This document shows positions 31,928 through 41,299 of a stretch of 64,000 nt of DNA, in pieces (position 1 is the first letter of the stretch; each line of letters starts with the position of its first letter). The notes under the pieces are model-generated. The model was not told where the DNA came from, did no database searches, and was given only the letters and a program-made list of their open reading frames with translations. Both the position numbers and the translations under genes were made by a program. The stretch is taken from positions 1 to 64,000 of the forward strand of contig JAGHIZ010000103.1 in assembly GCA_017886875.1 (NCBI GenBank), in the 5' to 3' direction. This stretch comes from Butyricicoccus sp. GTDB lineage: Bacteria; Bacillota; Clostridia; Oscillospirales; Butyricicoccaceae.

Positions 31928-33472
31928 TCATTCCCACTCGATAGTAGCAGGTGGCTTAGAGGTGATATCATAAACAATACGATTAATATGACCAACCTCA
32001 TTTACAATACGCACACTCACACGGTCTAGTACATCATAAGGAATTCTAGCCCAATCAGCGGTCATAAAGTCGGTAGTTGTTACAGAACGCAGAGCAAGAG
32101 TATAATCATAAGTTCTACCATCACCCATAACGCCTACACTACGCATATTAGTTAATACAGCAAAATACTGGTTCATAGTATGTTCAAGACCAGCCTTAGC
32201 TATTTCATCACGGAAGATAAAATCAGCATCACGTAAAACGTCTAATTTTTCCTTAGTGATATCACCAATTACACGAATTGCAAGTCCTGGACCTGGAAAT
32301 GGCTGACGCATAACAAGATATTCTGGAAGGTCAAGTTCACGACCTAACTCACGAACTTCATCTTTAAATAATAGACGTAATGGCTCAATAATTTCCTTAA
32401 AGTCAACATAATCTGGCAAACCGCCAACATTATGATGGCTTTTAATTACAGCTGCATCACCTGCACCTGACTCAATAACATCTGGATAAATAGTACCTTG
32501 AACTAAGAAATCAACCTTACCGATTTTCTTACCCTCGTCCTCAAATACACGAATAAATTCTTCACCGATAATCTTACGTTTAGTTTCTGGGTCACTTACA
32601 CCAGCGAGTTTACTAAGGAAACGTTCTTCAGCATCAACACGTATAAAGTTAATATCCCATTTAGAGAAAGCAGCCTCAACTTCATCACCTTCATCTTTAC
32701 GCATTAGACCATGGTCAACAAATACACAAGTTAGCTGATTACCAACAGCCTCAGCAAGTAAAGCGGCAGCAACAGAGGAATCTACACCGCCAGAAAGAGC
32801 TAAAAGCACCTTACCATCGCCCACTTTTTCACGAATAGCGTTAATAGAAGTGTTTTTATAATCTTCCATAGTCCAGTCACCCTTAGCACCACAAACCTCA
32901 TATAAGAAGTTTTTAAGCATAAGAGTACCATTTTCAGTGTGATTTACTTCTGGGTGATATTGAACGCCATAAAAACCACGGTTTTCATCAGCTATAGCAA
33001 CATTTGGACACATAGCAGTGTGACCAACTAATTTAAAGCCCTCTGGAACTTTAGCCATATAATCACCATGGCTCATCCAAGATATACCTTGCTCTGGTAA
33101 GCCCTTAAATAACTTACAAGAAGTATCATAGAAAGTTTCAGTTTTACCATACTCACGGGCAGAGTCATCTTGAGCAGCAGTAACTTGACCACCAAGAGAA
33201 TGAGCCATCAACTGACAACCATAACAGATACCAAGCACAGGAACGCCTAAATTAAAAATTTCTGGGTCACATTTAGGAGAGCCCTCTTCATAAACGCTAT
33301 TTGGGCCACCAGTAAAAATAATACCGATAGGATTTAAGCTCTTAATTTCTTCGATTGATGTTTTATAAGGTTTAACTTCGCAGTAAACATGATGTTCACG
33401 AACACGACGAGCTATAAGCTGATTATACTGCCCGCCAAAGTCAAGAACAAGTACAAGCTGATGATTTTGCAT
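31928..33472 (-). CDS. guaA: GMP synthase (glutamine-hydrolysing)
   Basis: Converts XMP to GMP using ATP and glutamine, the last step of guanine nucleotide synthesis. The N-terminal class I glutaminase has Cys in [13 protein letters not shown] and His-x-Glu in [11 protein letters not shown]. The ATP pyrophosphatase domain has the P-loop [15 protein letters not shown], and the C-terminal dimerisation domain ends TIEWE. The start is placed at ATG 33472, giving the usual [15 protein letters not shown] opening; ATG 33484 and GTG 33493 are alternatives. The 3' end is the integration site of the mobile elements, which leave the last codons intact, so the enzyme should be functional. Confidence 0.96.
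   Translation of the reverse strand: MQNHQLVLVLDFGGQYNQLIARRVREHHVYCEVKPYKTSIEEIKSLNPIGIIFTGGPNSVYEEGSPKCDPEIFNLGVPVLGICYGCQLMAHSLGGQVTAAQDDSAREYGKTETFYDTSCKLFKGLPEQGISWMSHGDYMAKVPEGFKLVGHTAMCPNVAIADENRGFYGVQYHPEVNHTENGTLMLKNFLYEVCGAKGDWTMEDYKNTSINAIREKVGDGKVLLALSGGVDSSVAAALLAEAVGNQLTCVFVDHGLMRKDEGDEVEAAFSKWDINFIRVDAEERFLSKLAGVSDPETKRKIIGEEFIRVFEDEGKKIGKVDFLVQGTIYPDVIESGAGDAAVIKSHHNVGGLPDYVDFKEIIEPLRLLFKDEVRELGRELDLPEYLVMRQPFPGPGLAIRVIGDITKEKLDVLRDADFIFRDEIAKAGLEHTMNQYFAVLTNMRSVGVMGDGRTYDYTLALRSVTTTDFMTADWARIPYDVLDRVSVRIVNEVGHINRIVYDITSKPPATIEWE
31930..31940. repeat. Attachment core att-3 within the guaA stop region
   Basis: ATTCCCACTCG, on the minus strand the codons GAG TGG GAA plus the first two bases read into TGA. 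Same core as at 3090-3100 and 19672-19682. This is the junction between element B and the chromosome. Confidence 0.85.
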
Positions 33473-33656
33473 TTTCAGCGTCATTCCTTTCACAATATTT
33501 AAAATCCAATATTTTTAGCTATTTTTAGATATAAAAATTATGCCATATTTAAGTGTTTTCGGCAAGTAGTTTTAAATAATTTTTCTGATAAATTAGAATA
33601 ATTCAGCGTCTTATGTAAAAAATAGTTATAACACACATTAGAAAGGGAGTTAATTT

Positions 33657-34595
33657 ATGAAAAATATCAAACCGATTATAAGTTTATTGTGTGCAGTTAT
33701 GTTTAGTTTTAGTCCAGCAGGAGCATTTTGGGATACAGTACAAGTATCAGATATAAACGTAAATTCTGCACCGGTAGCTAAAGAAGTTTCAGGAGAAACA
33801 TTTGTCAATGTAATGATTGAATTACCGCTTAGCGTAACTGATAAAGATGGTGATGCAGTTTTATTAAAGCTTATAGATTTACCAAAACTTGGCACAGCAT
33901 CAATTACAGGCAATAGTCTACAATATACCCCACTTGATGGAAAGACTGGTACAGACAAATTTAGTTATGCAGCGATTGATACATTTGGCAATCAATCTGA
34001 ACCTGCCGAAATTAAAATTAAAATCAATAAAAATAAATCAAAAGTGACTTATTCTGATATGGTTGATGACCCAGCACAATACGCCGCAATTACGCTTGCA
34101 CAAGAAGGCATAATGACAGGTACAAAAATCGGCACAGCCTATTTTTTCAGTCCTGATGAAAATGTAACACGTAGTGAATTTATTGCAATGGCAGCGGCAG
34201 CAAGCGGGCTTGATATAAAAGAAACCAGTCAAACTGATTTTATAGATGACTCAGGTTTATCTGATTGGGTAAAGCCATATGTTAGTGCCGCAGCCGCAAA
34301 CGGACTGATAAGCGGTTATCAAACCGCATCTGGCGGCTGTGAGCTTAGAGGTGAAAACCCTATTACACTTGCAGAGGCTTGTGTAATTTTAAGCAATATG
34401 CTATCAGATAGCACATCAGTTGTACAAACATCAGCAATAGATACCGATTATGCACCTGTATGGGCACAAAGTGCATGTGCAGTGCTAACTGCATCTAATA
34501 TTCTACCTGATGAAATAACCACAGAAAACAGCACTGCACCAATAACTAGAGCTACTGCATGCGAGCTTTTATACCGCACAATGCAGCAGCTTTGA
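33657..34595 (+). CDS. Exported SLH-domain surface protein with Ig/cadherin-like domain
   Basis: 312 residues. A signal peptide (residues 1 to about 23, KPIISLLCAVMFSFSPAGAF) is followed by a cadherin/Big_9-like domain (PLSVTDKDGDAVLLKLIDLP and GTDKFSYAAIDTFGNQS, about 45-125). Two or more SLH repeats follow (SPDENVTRSEFIAMAAAASG, VKPYVSAAAANGLISG, ITRATACELLYRTM). SLH domains hold proteins on pyruvylated secondary cell-wall polymer. ATG at 33657 follows AGAAAGGGAG. Stand-alone gene between guaA and rqcH, divergent from guaA. The ligand or structural partner is unknown. Confidence 0.85.
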   Translation: MKNIKPIISLLCAVMFSFSPAGAFWDTVQVSDINVNSAPVAKEVSGETFVNVMIELPLSVTDKDGDAVLLKLIDLPKLGTASITGNSLQYTPLDGKTGTDKFSYAAIDTFGNQSEPAEIKIKINKNKSKVTYSDMVDDPAQYAAITLAQEGIMTGTKIGTAYFFSPDENVTRSEFIAMAAAASGLDIKETSQTDFIDDSGLSDWVKPYVSAAAANGLISGYQTASGGCELRGENPITLAEACVILSNMLSDSTSVVQTSAIDTDYAPVWAQSACAVLTASNILPDEITTENSTAPITRATACELLYRTMQQL

Positions 34596-34599
34596 TTAT

Positions 34600-34637
34600 A
34601 AAATCAGCGGAAAATATAAATTCCGCTGATTTTTATT
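34600..34637. terminator. Bidirectional terminator between SLH gene and rqcH
   Basis: AAATCAGCGGAA pairs with TTCCGCTGATTT, with A and T runs on both sides. It serves the two convergent genes and touches the rqcH stop. Confidence 0.85.
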
Positions 34638-36411
34638 TAACTCTTAATTTTTCTATTTCGCTTTCATCTGGAGTAACATAAGCGGTTTGATATACATTAT
34701 AAACCACAAACCCCGGTTTTGAACCATTAGGCTTTTTAAGGTTTCTAACCTCGGTATAATCAACAGGCACCATAGAAGAATGTTTTGCCTTTGAATGATA
34801 AGCGGCAATTTTAGCCGCTTCGGTCATAGCAGTATCTGTTGGCTGTCTGCCATCAACCGCCAAAATAACATGAGAACCATGTATTTTTTGAGTATGGAAC
34901 CAAATATCACTTTTATAAGCTGTTTTCATGCTTAATAAATCATTTTGTAAATTATTTTTACCTGCCCAAACTGAAAAACCATCGCTTGTACGATATTCAA
35001 AAGGTATAGAGTCTGACTTTTTGCTTTGTTGTTTCTTTTTGTTCTGTTTTTGACTTAAAACACCAGTTTGTACAAGTTCTTCTCTAAGTTGAGCCAAATC
35101 TTTTTCATTTTCTGCCTCATCAATAGACTGTAAAACACTTTCAAGGTAAGAAAGCTCTGCCTCACCCTCACTAATCTGAGCAGTTAACATTTGCTCGGCT
35201 GTTTTAGCCTTTTGATATTGTTTAAAATATTTCTGTGCATTTTGTTGAGGAGTTAAACGAATATCAAGTTTAATTTCAATTTCTGGACAAGTTTCATCAT
35301 AATAATCTATGACTTTTGCTTTTGTCATACCCTTTTCAAGCTGATAGAAATTTGCAGAAATCAGTTCACCCATTCTTTTATATTTATCTCTATCTTTAGT
35401 TTGTTCAAGTTCTTCACGCTGAATATTAAGCTTTCTCATAGTTCTATCTCTTGCAGAAGTTACAGTGCGTATCATATCCATGCCACGTCTACGCATACGT
35501 TCAGCCTGTCCTTTTCGCTCATAGAACGCCGATAAAAGTGCTGAAAAGCTATTCATTTGAGTTTGCTCTACCAGATTTTCATATTGTTTAGTTACAAAAC
35601 AAGTGAAATCTTGAACCGCTTTGTCCTCTAATCTGATAATTAAATCAGGTGTAAAATTATAATTTTTAATATCATTTATAAGATTATCAAAAGCATTTAA
35701 TAAATTTTGCTTATCCTCATTTGTAAGCTCTATAACAGCTTTGCCTGTTTGACCAGTTGCACGATAAGCAAGCTCTCTGCATAATAGTGGCGAAAAACCT
35801 AAAAGCATGCTGAGTAGCCATTTATCAAGCTTTTTTGTTATATCTTCACATTTTTCAAGCAAAGCAATAAGTTTTTGACCATCAATTTCAAGCGGGTCTA
35901 TTTTACCTTCTTGAGAAGGTGGCATACGATAAAAAAGCCCTGGTAAAACTTGACGCTTGCCCGAAATATCTCCATCTATTCGCCTAACAGCGTCAATAAT
36001 TCTACCGTTTTCATCTTTTAATATAATATTTGAATATTTACCCATAAGCTCGCAAACAAGCTCACGTTTTACAGGTACACCCATTTCATCTGTGGTATCA
36101 AGTTCAATAATCGCCATACGCTCCATAGCTGGCTGACTGATTTTAGAGATTTTAGCACCTTGCAAATGTTTACGCATCAACATACAAAACATAGGCGGAA
36201 CAGCTGGGTTTTCACGATTGACATCAATTAAATGCATTCTAGGTGCTGATGGTTCAGCGGTAACCATAAGCTTTTTACCGCCTTTTGCTGTACGCACAGA
36301 AATTACTATTTCATCTCTATCTGGCTGATAAATTTTATCAATACGTCCGCCCGCAACTTCTTTATCTAGCTCATTTATAACTGCTCGCAGACATACCGCA
36401 TCTAATGGCAT
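34633..36411 (-). CDS. rqcH: RqcH / NFACT ribosome quality-control factor (FbpA family)
   Basis: 592 residues. Recruits tRNA-Ala to stalled 60S-equivalent large subunits and adds alanine tails to mark nascent chains; older annotation calls it fibronectin-binding protein. The NFACT-N domain begins MPLDAVCLRAVINEL and includes GGRIDKIYQPDRDEI. Helix-hairpin-helix and coiled-coil (CC-M) regions fill the middle (about 190-430). The NFACT-R domain at the end has DIWFHTQKIHGSHVIL, with the His-Thr/Gly-Ser-His element typical of the family, and AAYHSKAKHSS. ATG at 36411 follows AGGTG. All domains are present. Confidence 0.94.
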   Translation of the reverse strand: MPLDAVCLRAVINELDKEVAGGRIDKIYQPDRDEIVISVRTAKGGKKLMVTAEPSAPRMHLIDVNRENPAVPPMFCMLMRKHLQGAKISKISQPAMERMAIIELDTTDEMGVPVKRELVCELMGKYSNIILKDENGRIIDAVRRIDGDISGKRQVLPGLFYRMPPSQEGKIDPLEIDGQKLIALLEKCEDITKKLDKWLLSMLLGFSPLLCRELAYRATGQTGKAVIELTNEDKQNLLNAFDNLINDIKNYNFTPDLIIRLEDKAVQDFTCFVTKQYENLVEQTQMNSFSALLSAFYERKGQAERMRRRGMDMIRTVTSARDRTMRKLNIQREELEQTKDRDKYKRMGELISANFYQLEKGMTKAKVIDYYDETCPEIEIKLDIRLTPQQNAQKYFKQYQKAKTAEQMLTAQISEGEAELSYLESVLQSIDEAENEKDLAQLREELVQTGVLSQKQNKKKQQSKKSDSIPFEYRTSDGFSVWAGKNNLQNDLLSMKTAYKSDIWFHTQKIHGSHVILAVDGRQPTDTAMTEAAKIAAYHSKAKHSSMVPVDYTEVRNLKKPNGSKPGFVVYNVYQTAYVTPDESEIEKLRVK

Positions 36412-36427
36412 ATATTTTTCACCTCAA

Positions 36428-37204
36428 TTAAATAAATTCTATACAATCCTTATGAGTTTGACTGCATAAAACATCTATATTATTAAATTTTTCTTTAATT
36501 TTATTTGCAAATACTTCAGCTATTGGGTTTTCGGTTGAAAAATGCCCTGCATCAACTAAAGTTAATTTCAAAGATTGAGCTTTTTGCATAATATCATAAG
36601 AGCAATCGCCAATTACAAATGCATCAGCATTTTTAGCTAAAGCATAATCCATTAGCTTGCCACAAGCACCACCACCAACAGCAACACGCTTTATATTTTT
36701 TCCGCCATTTGTAAAGCGTACACCATTTGCACCAAGTTTATTTTTAACATAAAATGCAAATTCATTTGGTGTCATTTCGGTTTTAAGGTCACCAACTCTA
36801 CCAAGAAGTGCATTGTCCCCTGCTTCCATGCTTATAATATTATCAAGCTCAAGCACTTTTGCAAGTGCATCATTTACACCACCCCAAGCACAATCGGCAT
36901 TTGTATGCATACAAATAACCGAAATATCATTTTTAATTGCAAGACGAAGTGCACGACCTGTTGCATTTTTTTCTGTAATATTTTTAACAGAAGTAAAAAT
37001 CAAAGGGTGATGAGCGACAATTAAATTTGCATTTTTTTCTATTGCCTCTTTTACAACACCCTCTGTAACATCTAATGCACACATCACACATTTAACTTCT
37101 TGCTCATGGTCACCTGTCATAAGTCCAACATTATCCCAGTTTTCAGCAAAACCCACTGGTGCAAAATCTTCTAGCAGTTTTAAAACATCTGAAACGGTTG
37201 TCAT
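36428..37204 (-). CDS. Nif3-like dinuclear metal-centre protein
   Basis: 258 residues, Nif3/YqfO family (GTP cyclohydrolase I type 2-like fold). Metal ligands are visible in LIVAHHPLIF, ICMHTNADCAWGGVNDAL and VDAGHFSTENP. The biochemical role is unsettled. Its start overlaps the trmK stop by four bases (ATGA). Nif3 next to trmK is a conserved Firmicutes pair, downstream of sigma-A region genes in many genomes. No PII-like insert is present, so this is the short form of the family. Confidence 0.92.
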   Translation of the reverse strand: MTTVSDVLKLLEDFAPVGFAENWDNVGLMTGDHEQEVKCVMCALDVTEGVVKEAIEKNANLIVAHHPLIFTSVKNITEKNATGRALRLAIKNDISVICMHTNADCAWGGVNDALAKVLELDNIISMEAGDNALLGRVGDLKTEMTPNEFAFYVKNKLGANGVRFTNGGKNIKRVAVGGGACGKLMDYALAKNADAFVIGDCSYDIMQKAQSLKLTLVDAGHFSTENPIAEVFANKIKEKFNNIDVLCSQTHKDCIEFI

Positions 37205-37896
37205 AATATGTCCTCCAAACTCTGTTTTAATGTATCAACTATAAGTTGTTGCTCATTTAATCTATCATTATCTATACTTTTTGCCTGTTTAAGACCATCA
37301 AGAGCAGCATTTTCTTTTTTTAACTGTGCTTGTAAATAATCTTTTGCCCCATTTGCTTTTAAAAGTGCACCAGATACACAGCATTTGTAAAGCGGAATAT
37401 CTTTTTTATTATATCCGCCTTTAACTGTCATTACAACATAGCGTCTATGGTCTTCCTTGCATACATTTTCTTCTAAAATCTCATAGCCATTCTGCCAAAG
37501 CCATTTACGAAGATAATAAATCATAGTCATAGGCTGAAGTAAAAGTGTATAATTTTTGCTGTTTGTCCATTTAGCATCAGCTAAAATCTGAGCTATTGTT
37601 TCTCCGCCCATACCTGCAATCGAAATTGTATCACACTCATTAGGTTTTACCTTTTCCAAACCCGCACCAAGTCTAAGTGAAATTTTATCTTCAAAACCGT
37701 ATTTTTTTGTGTTTTCCTCAGCTTTTTTTAGTGGTCCTGTACGAATATCAGAGGCTATAGCACTTTTTATTATACCATTTTCTAGCAAATAAATCGGTAA
37801 ATGTGCATGGTCTGTACCAATATCGGCTAAAACTGCATTTTTTGATATTTTTTTTGCGATAAGCTCTAATCGTGGAGTTAAATTTATATTATTCAT
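37201..37896 (-). CDS. trmK: tRNA (adenine-22-N1)-methyltransferase
   Basis: 231 residues. Methylates N1 of A22 in tRNAs using SAM. The Rossmann methylase fold has LADIGTDHAHLPIYLL (motif I), AIASDIRTGPLKKAEEN and ISIAGMGGETIAQIL (motif IV region), LLLQPM and a C-terminal coiled-coil. Translation-coupled to the nif3-like gene downstream. Confidence 0.93.
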   Translation of the reverse strand: MNNINLTPRLELIAKKISKNAVLADIGTDHAHLPIYLLENGIIKSAIASDIRTGPLKKAEENTKKYGFEDKISLRLGAGLEKVKPNECDTISIAGMGGETIAQILADAKWTNSKNYTLLLQPMTMIYYLRKWLWQNGYEILEENVCKEDHRRYVVMTVKGGYNKKDIPLYKCCVSGALLKANGAKDYLQAQLKKENAALDGLKQAKSIDNDRLNEQQLIVDTLKQSLEDIL

Positions 37897-37914
37897 ATTG
37901 TTTCACCTATTTAA

Positions 37915-37944
37915 AAAACAAAAGACCAGATAAAACTGGTCTTT
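37915..37944 (-). terminator. Terminator of the DUF1858 gene
   Basis: On the minus strand AAAGACCAG pairs with CTGGTCTTT, followed by TGTTTTTT. Lies between the DUF1858 stop and trmK. Confidence 0.8.
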
Positions 37945-37951
37945 GCGAATT

Positions 37952-38158
37952 TTACTGCTGACCTGCTAGAAAAGCGTTTAACTTTGTTACTAGCTCATCT
38001 ACATCAACGCCATGAACCATACAAGCTTCTTCGATAGACTCACCTTGAGATGCTGGGCAACCTAGGCAATGCATACCCATTTCAAAGAAAAATTTAGATG
38101 TACCCATATCCATAGCCAGCACTTCGCCGATTTTAGTAGTTTTAGTAACAGTTGCCAT
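37952..38158 (-). CDS. DUF1858-domain protein
   Basis: 68 residues. KTTKIGEVLAMDMGTSKFFFEMGMHCLGCPASQGESIEEACMVHG is a DUF1858 domain with the CxxCP-type redox or metal-binding Cys pair (Cys-Leu-Gly-Cys). Family members are small and often linked to hybrid-cluster or redox proteins; function is unproven. ATG at 38158 follows GGAGG at nine bases; the frame from 38176 lacks a site. Confidence 0.85.
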   Translation of the reverse strand: MATVTKTTKIGEVLAMDMGTSKFFFEMGMHCLGCPASQGESIEEACMVHGVDVDELVTKLNAFLAGQQ

Positions 38159-38227
38159 TTTAATAAACCTCCACATTTAAGCAAATTTATGTTTTATTAT
38201 ACCTCTTTTTTACTATTATTTCAAGAT

Positions 38228-38270
38228 TAAAAAAAGAAGTGCCAGAGAAAAACCTCAAGCACTTCTTAAA
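38228..38270 (-). terminator. Terminator of the zinc-ribbon gene
   Basis: On the minus strand AGAAGTGC pairs with GCACTTCT around a 16-nt loop, followed by a run of seven T. Confidence 0.8.
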
Positions 38271-38275
38271 ATTTA

Positions 38276-38563
38276 TTATCCCTCTGATGCTTTTATTTTA
38301 GCAAAGCATTCGCTGCAATAAACTGGACGGTCGGACTTTGGCTCGAAAGGAACTTTAGCCTCTCCACCACAAGCAGCACACACAGCAGTAAAGAATTCAC
38401 GAGCAGTAGCACCTTTAGCAGCATTTTTTCTCTTATCACGGCAAGCCTTGCAGCGTTGAGGCTCATTCTGAAAGCCACGCTCTGCATAAAATTCTTGCTC
38501 ACCAGCTGAGAAAACAAATTCGCTGCCACATTCTTTACAAACTAATGTTTTGTCTTGATACAT
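38276..38563 (-). CDS. Small double zinc-ribbon protein
   Basis: 95 residues. The first ribbon CKECGSEF..RCKACRDKRK (zinc_ribbon_4-like) and the second CAACGGEAKVPF..YCSECFAKI (CxxC-CxxC) bind zinc. Related proteins are widespread in Clostridia and lack a known role; binding to nucleic acid is possible. ATG at 38563 follows GAGAGG; the frame from 38596 is not supported by a ribosome site. Confidence 0.85.
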   Translation of the reverse strand: MYQDKTLVCKECGSEFVFSAGEQEFYAERGFQNEPQRCKACRDKRKNAAKGATAREFFTAVCAACGGEAKVPFEPKSDRPVYCSECFAKIKASEG

Positions 38564-38666
38564 GATTTTTACCTCTCTTTGTAATGCGTGTTTCATCTAC
38601 TATTATTATGATGAAACTATGGTTAATTTATGCAAACAGAGCACAAAAGCCCTATTTCCATCGGTT

Positions 38667-39257
38667 TTAAAAACTGACACTAGCCGATTTTCGTTTTATT
38701 CGCTGAATTGCGTTATCAATAGACTTGACAGGCTTTCCGAGTTTAGACGCTATTTCGTCATAGGAAAAGCCATCAAGGTATAAAGATAACACATGCGACT
38801 CGAATGCTGAGAGAAGATTTTTAAGCTTAGCTATACGCTCTGCTTGTTCTTCCATACAAATAACTAACGCTTCAGGGTCAGAAACCACCGATGTGCCAGA
38901 TTCCGCATTGCTATCAAAAAGAGGCTTTTCGAGAGAAACTGCATTATTAAGCGGTTCATGCTTTTGAGCATAGATAGCACGAACAGCCGAATAAATTTTA
39001 CGCTCGATACAGACATGAGCATATGCTTCAAATGGTACGCCCTTAGACTCGTCGAAAGTTAAAACGGCTTTCCACAGTCCGAGCATACCTTCTTGTGTTA
39101 GGTCATCGCTTTCGGCTATACCGAAAGCATAGCTTCTAACGCAAGATTTAACCAATCTGGAGTAGTGAGAAACCAATAATTCAACAGCTTCACTATCACC
39201 TAATTTAGCAGCTTTACAAAGCTGTATTTCGTTTAATTCACCAATTTCCAGACTCAT
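38667..39257 (-). CDS. Sigma-70 family (SigH-like) RNA polymerase sigma factor
   Basis: About 196 residues. Region 2 has VSHYSRLVKSCVRSYAFGI and DDLTQEGMLGLWKAVLTFDESKGVPFEAYA; region 4 ends LSLYLDGFSYDEIASKLGKPVKSIDNAIQRIKRK. Closest in layout to SigH (Spo0H) of Clostridia, which controls early sporulation or competence genes. A near-consensus promoter (39317-39289) would start transcription close to 39282. The first ATG (39278) would then leave no leader, so ATG 39257 is preferred; this is not certain. Monocistronic. Confidence 0.85.
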   Translation of the reverse strand: MSLEIGELNEIQLCKAAKLGDSEAVELLVSHYSRLVKSCVRSYAFGIAESDDLTQEGMLGLWKAVLTFDESKGVPFEAYAHVCIERKIYSAVRAIYAQKHEPLNNAVSLEKPLFDSNAESGTSVVSDPEALVICMEEQAERIAKLKNLLSAFESHVLSLYLDGFSYDEIASKLGKPVKSIDNAIQRIKRKSASVSF

Positions 39258-39288
39258 TTGCTCAATTCCATTTGTCATATTTTTAATT

Positions 39289-39317
39289 ATTATATTACAG
39301 TTACCTCATTTTGTCAA
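39289..39317 (-). promoter_or_regulatory. Promoter of the SigH-like gene
   Basis: On the minus strand TTGACA (39317-39312) and TATAAT (39294-39289) with an exact 17-bp spacer: a perfect vegetative promoter. Confidence 0.8.
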
Positions 39318-39395
39318 TATATCCATGTATTAATTGTATAGTATGTGTTATAAACACTCTGATATTTTATGCATTTTTTACAAAGTTTTTCGACA

Positions 39396-41231
39396 TTATT
39401 CGACAGTTACCGACTTTGCAAGGTTTCTAGGCTTATCTACATCACAGTTTCTTTCAACAGCTACATAATAAGAGAGCAACTGAAGTGGGATAATTGACAG
39501 TGATGCAGACATTTCTTGACGTATTTCAGGAAGTTTAATAACATGGCTGCAACAAGAAGCATCACAATCAAAATCAGCACCAGTTATTAAAATAACCTCA
39601 GCACCACGGGAAACAACCTCACGAATATTAGAAATAGTTTTCTCATATAGATCTGGTTGAGTTGCAAGGGCTACAACAAGCGTACCTTGCTCAATTAGAG
39701 AGATTGTGCCATGCTTTAATTCACCCGCTGCATAAGCTTCACTGTGAATATAAGAGATTTCCTTGAGTTTTAATGATGCTTCCATAGCTGCGGCATAGTC
39801 AAGCCCTCTGCCAAGGAAGAATACGCTTGAACGGTTTGCGTATCTGTTTGCTAAATACTGCATTTTTTCCTTACCCGCAAGCATTTCACTGATTTTCTCT
39901 GGAATAGTGTAAAGAGTTTCACAATAAGCCTTTTCTTGCTCTGCGGTTATTGTACCTCTTACGCTTGCCATCTTAACCGCAAACAGATAAAGTGCAGCAA
40001 GCTGAGCTGAATAAGCCTTAGTGGTTGCAACAGCAATTTCTGGACCTGCCCAAAGATATAGCACCCCGTCAGCTTCTCTTGCTATTGTGGAAGATACAAC
40101 ATTAACCACTGCAACAGTATATGCACCCGACTGTTTAGCCAGACGCATAGCCGCAAGTGTATCTGCGGTTTCACCTGATTGACTTATAACAATACAAATA
40201 TCATCAGGGCGAATAATAGGGTTTTCATATCTAAATTCAGATGCAATAGATGCAGTTGAGCGAACTCTGCAAAGGCTTTCAATAACTGAACGACCTACCA
40301 TACCTGCATGGAGTGCGGAACCGCAACCTATAATATGCACATGTTTGGCATTTTTTAAACGTTCATCTGTTAAGCCGCTGTCTTCAAAACTAATTTTACC
40401 GTCTTTTACTCTTGGGTGAATGGTGTTTGTAACTGCTGCTGGTTGCTCCATAATTTCCTTTATCATGAAATGCTCATAACCACCCTTTTCAGCTGCGGAC
40501 AAATCCCAAGTTACTTCTTGAATTTTCTTTTCCACAACATCACCGAAAGCATTCATAACAACAACACTTTCAGGGCGAACAATAGCAACTTCACCATCAT
40601 CAAGAATAATATATTTTCTTGTGCGTGAAATAATAGCTGTAACATCAGAGGCAATCATATTTTCGCCTTCACCGATACCAATAACAAGCGGGTTATCACG
40701 TCTTGCAGCTACAATTTCTTCTGGGTCGTCCATAGAAACAACACCAAGTGCGTAAGAACCTCTAAGCATACCAACTGCTTTGAGCACAGTCATAGCAAGT
40801 GTATGATTGCTACCGTCATGCAGATAATCAACCAAATGAGCAACAGTTTCTGTATCTGTTTCAGACTGAAATTCATAACCATGCGCTTCAAGCTGCTTAC
40901 GTAGTTCCATATAGTTCTCAATAATACCATTATGAACAACAGCAACCTTTCCCCTACCGCCTAAATGTGGGTGAGAATTTCTGTCTGATGGTTCGCCATG
41001 AGTTGCCCAACGTGTATGACCAATACCGCAAGTAGCATTCATACCACCAAATTCCTTGATTTTTTCTTCAAGATTTGCGATACGTCCACGACTTTTTACA
41101 ACTTCCAGACCATCTTTAGTAAAAGCCGCAACGCCTGCGGAGTCATAACCACGATACTCTAAACGATAAAGACCTTTTATTAAAATTGGAACAGCTGGAG
41201 AATTACCTGTAAAACCAACAATACCACACAT
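39396..41231 (-). CDS. glmS: Glutamine-fructose-6-phosphate aminotransferase
   Basis: 611 residues. Makes glucosamine-6-phosphate, the entry step to cell-wall amino sugars. N-terminal Cys2 (MCGIVGF) is the glutaminase nucleophile; GHTRWATHG and HNGIIENY follow. Two SIS sugar-isomerase domains (GCGSALHAG, ISQSGETADTLAA, KLKEISYIHSEAYAAGELKHG) end in KPRNLAKSVTVE. A glmS ribozyme lies upstream on the same strand. glmM is the next gene upstream, so the pathway's first two enzymes are adjacent but separated by a terminator. Confidence 0.97.
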   Translation of the reverse strand: MCGIVGFTGNSPAVPILIKGLYRLEYRGYDSAGVAAFTKDGLEVVKSRGRIANLEEKIKEFGGMNATCGIGHTRWATHGEPSDRNSHPHLGGRGKVAVVHNGIIENYMELRKQLEAHGYEFQSETDTETVAHLVDYLHDGSNHTLAMTVLKAVGMLRGSYALGVVSMDDPEEIVAARRDNPLVIGIGEGENMIASDVTAIISRTRKYIILDDGEVAIVRPESVVVMNAFGDVVEKKIQEVTWDLSAAEKGGYEHFMIKEIMEQPAAVTNTIHPRVKDGKISFEDSGLTDERLKNAKHVHIIGCGSALHAGMVGRSVIESLCRVRSTASIASEFRYENPIIRPDDICIVISQSGETADTLAAMRLAKQSGAYTVAVVNVVSSTIAREADGVLYLWAGPEIAVATTKAYSAQLAALYLFAVKMASVRGTITAEQEKAYCETLYTIPEKISEMLAGKEKMQYLANRYANRSSVFFLGRGLDYAAAMEASLKLKEISYIHSEAYAAGELKHGTISLIEQGTLVVALATQPDLYEKTISNIREVVSRGAEVILITGADFDCDASCCSHVIKLPEIRQEMSASLSIIPLQLLSYYVAVERNCDVDKPRNLAKSVTVE

Positions 41232-41299
41232 AATAATTTTTCCTCCAAAAAAATAAAATTTATGGCACTCACATCTGCCATTTTAGCCACTTAAAAAAG

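Noticed and set aside
33473-33656. Purine or other riboswitch before guaA
   Set aside because: The guaA leader is short and AT-rich; no conserved purine aptamer core was found.
41232-41299. A second riboswitch or small gene in the glmS leader
   Set aside because: The leader is explained by the ribozyme plus a ribosome site; no separate element seen.
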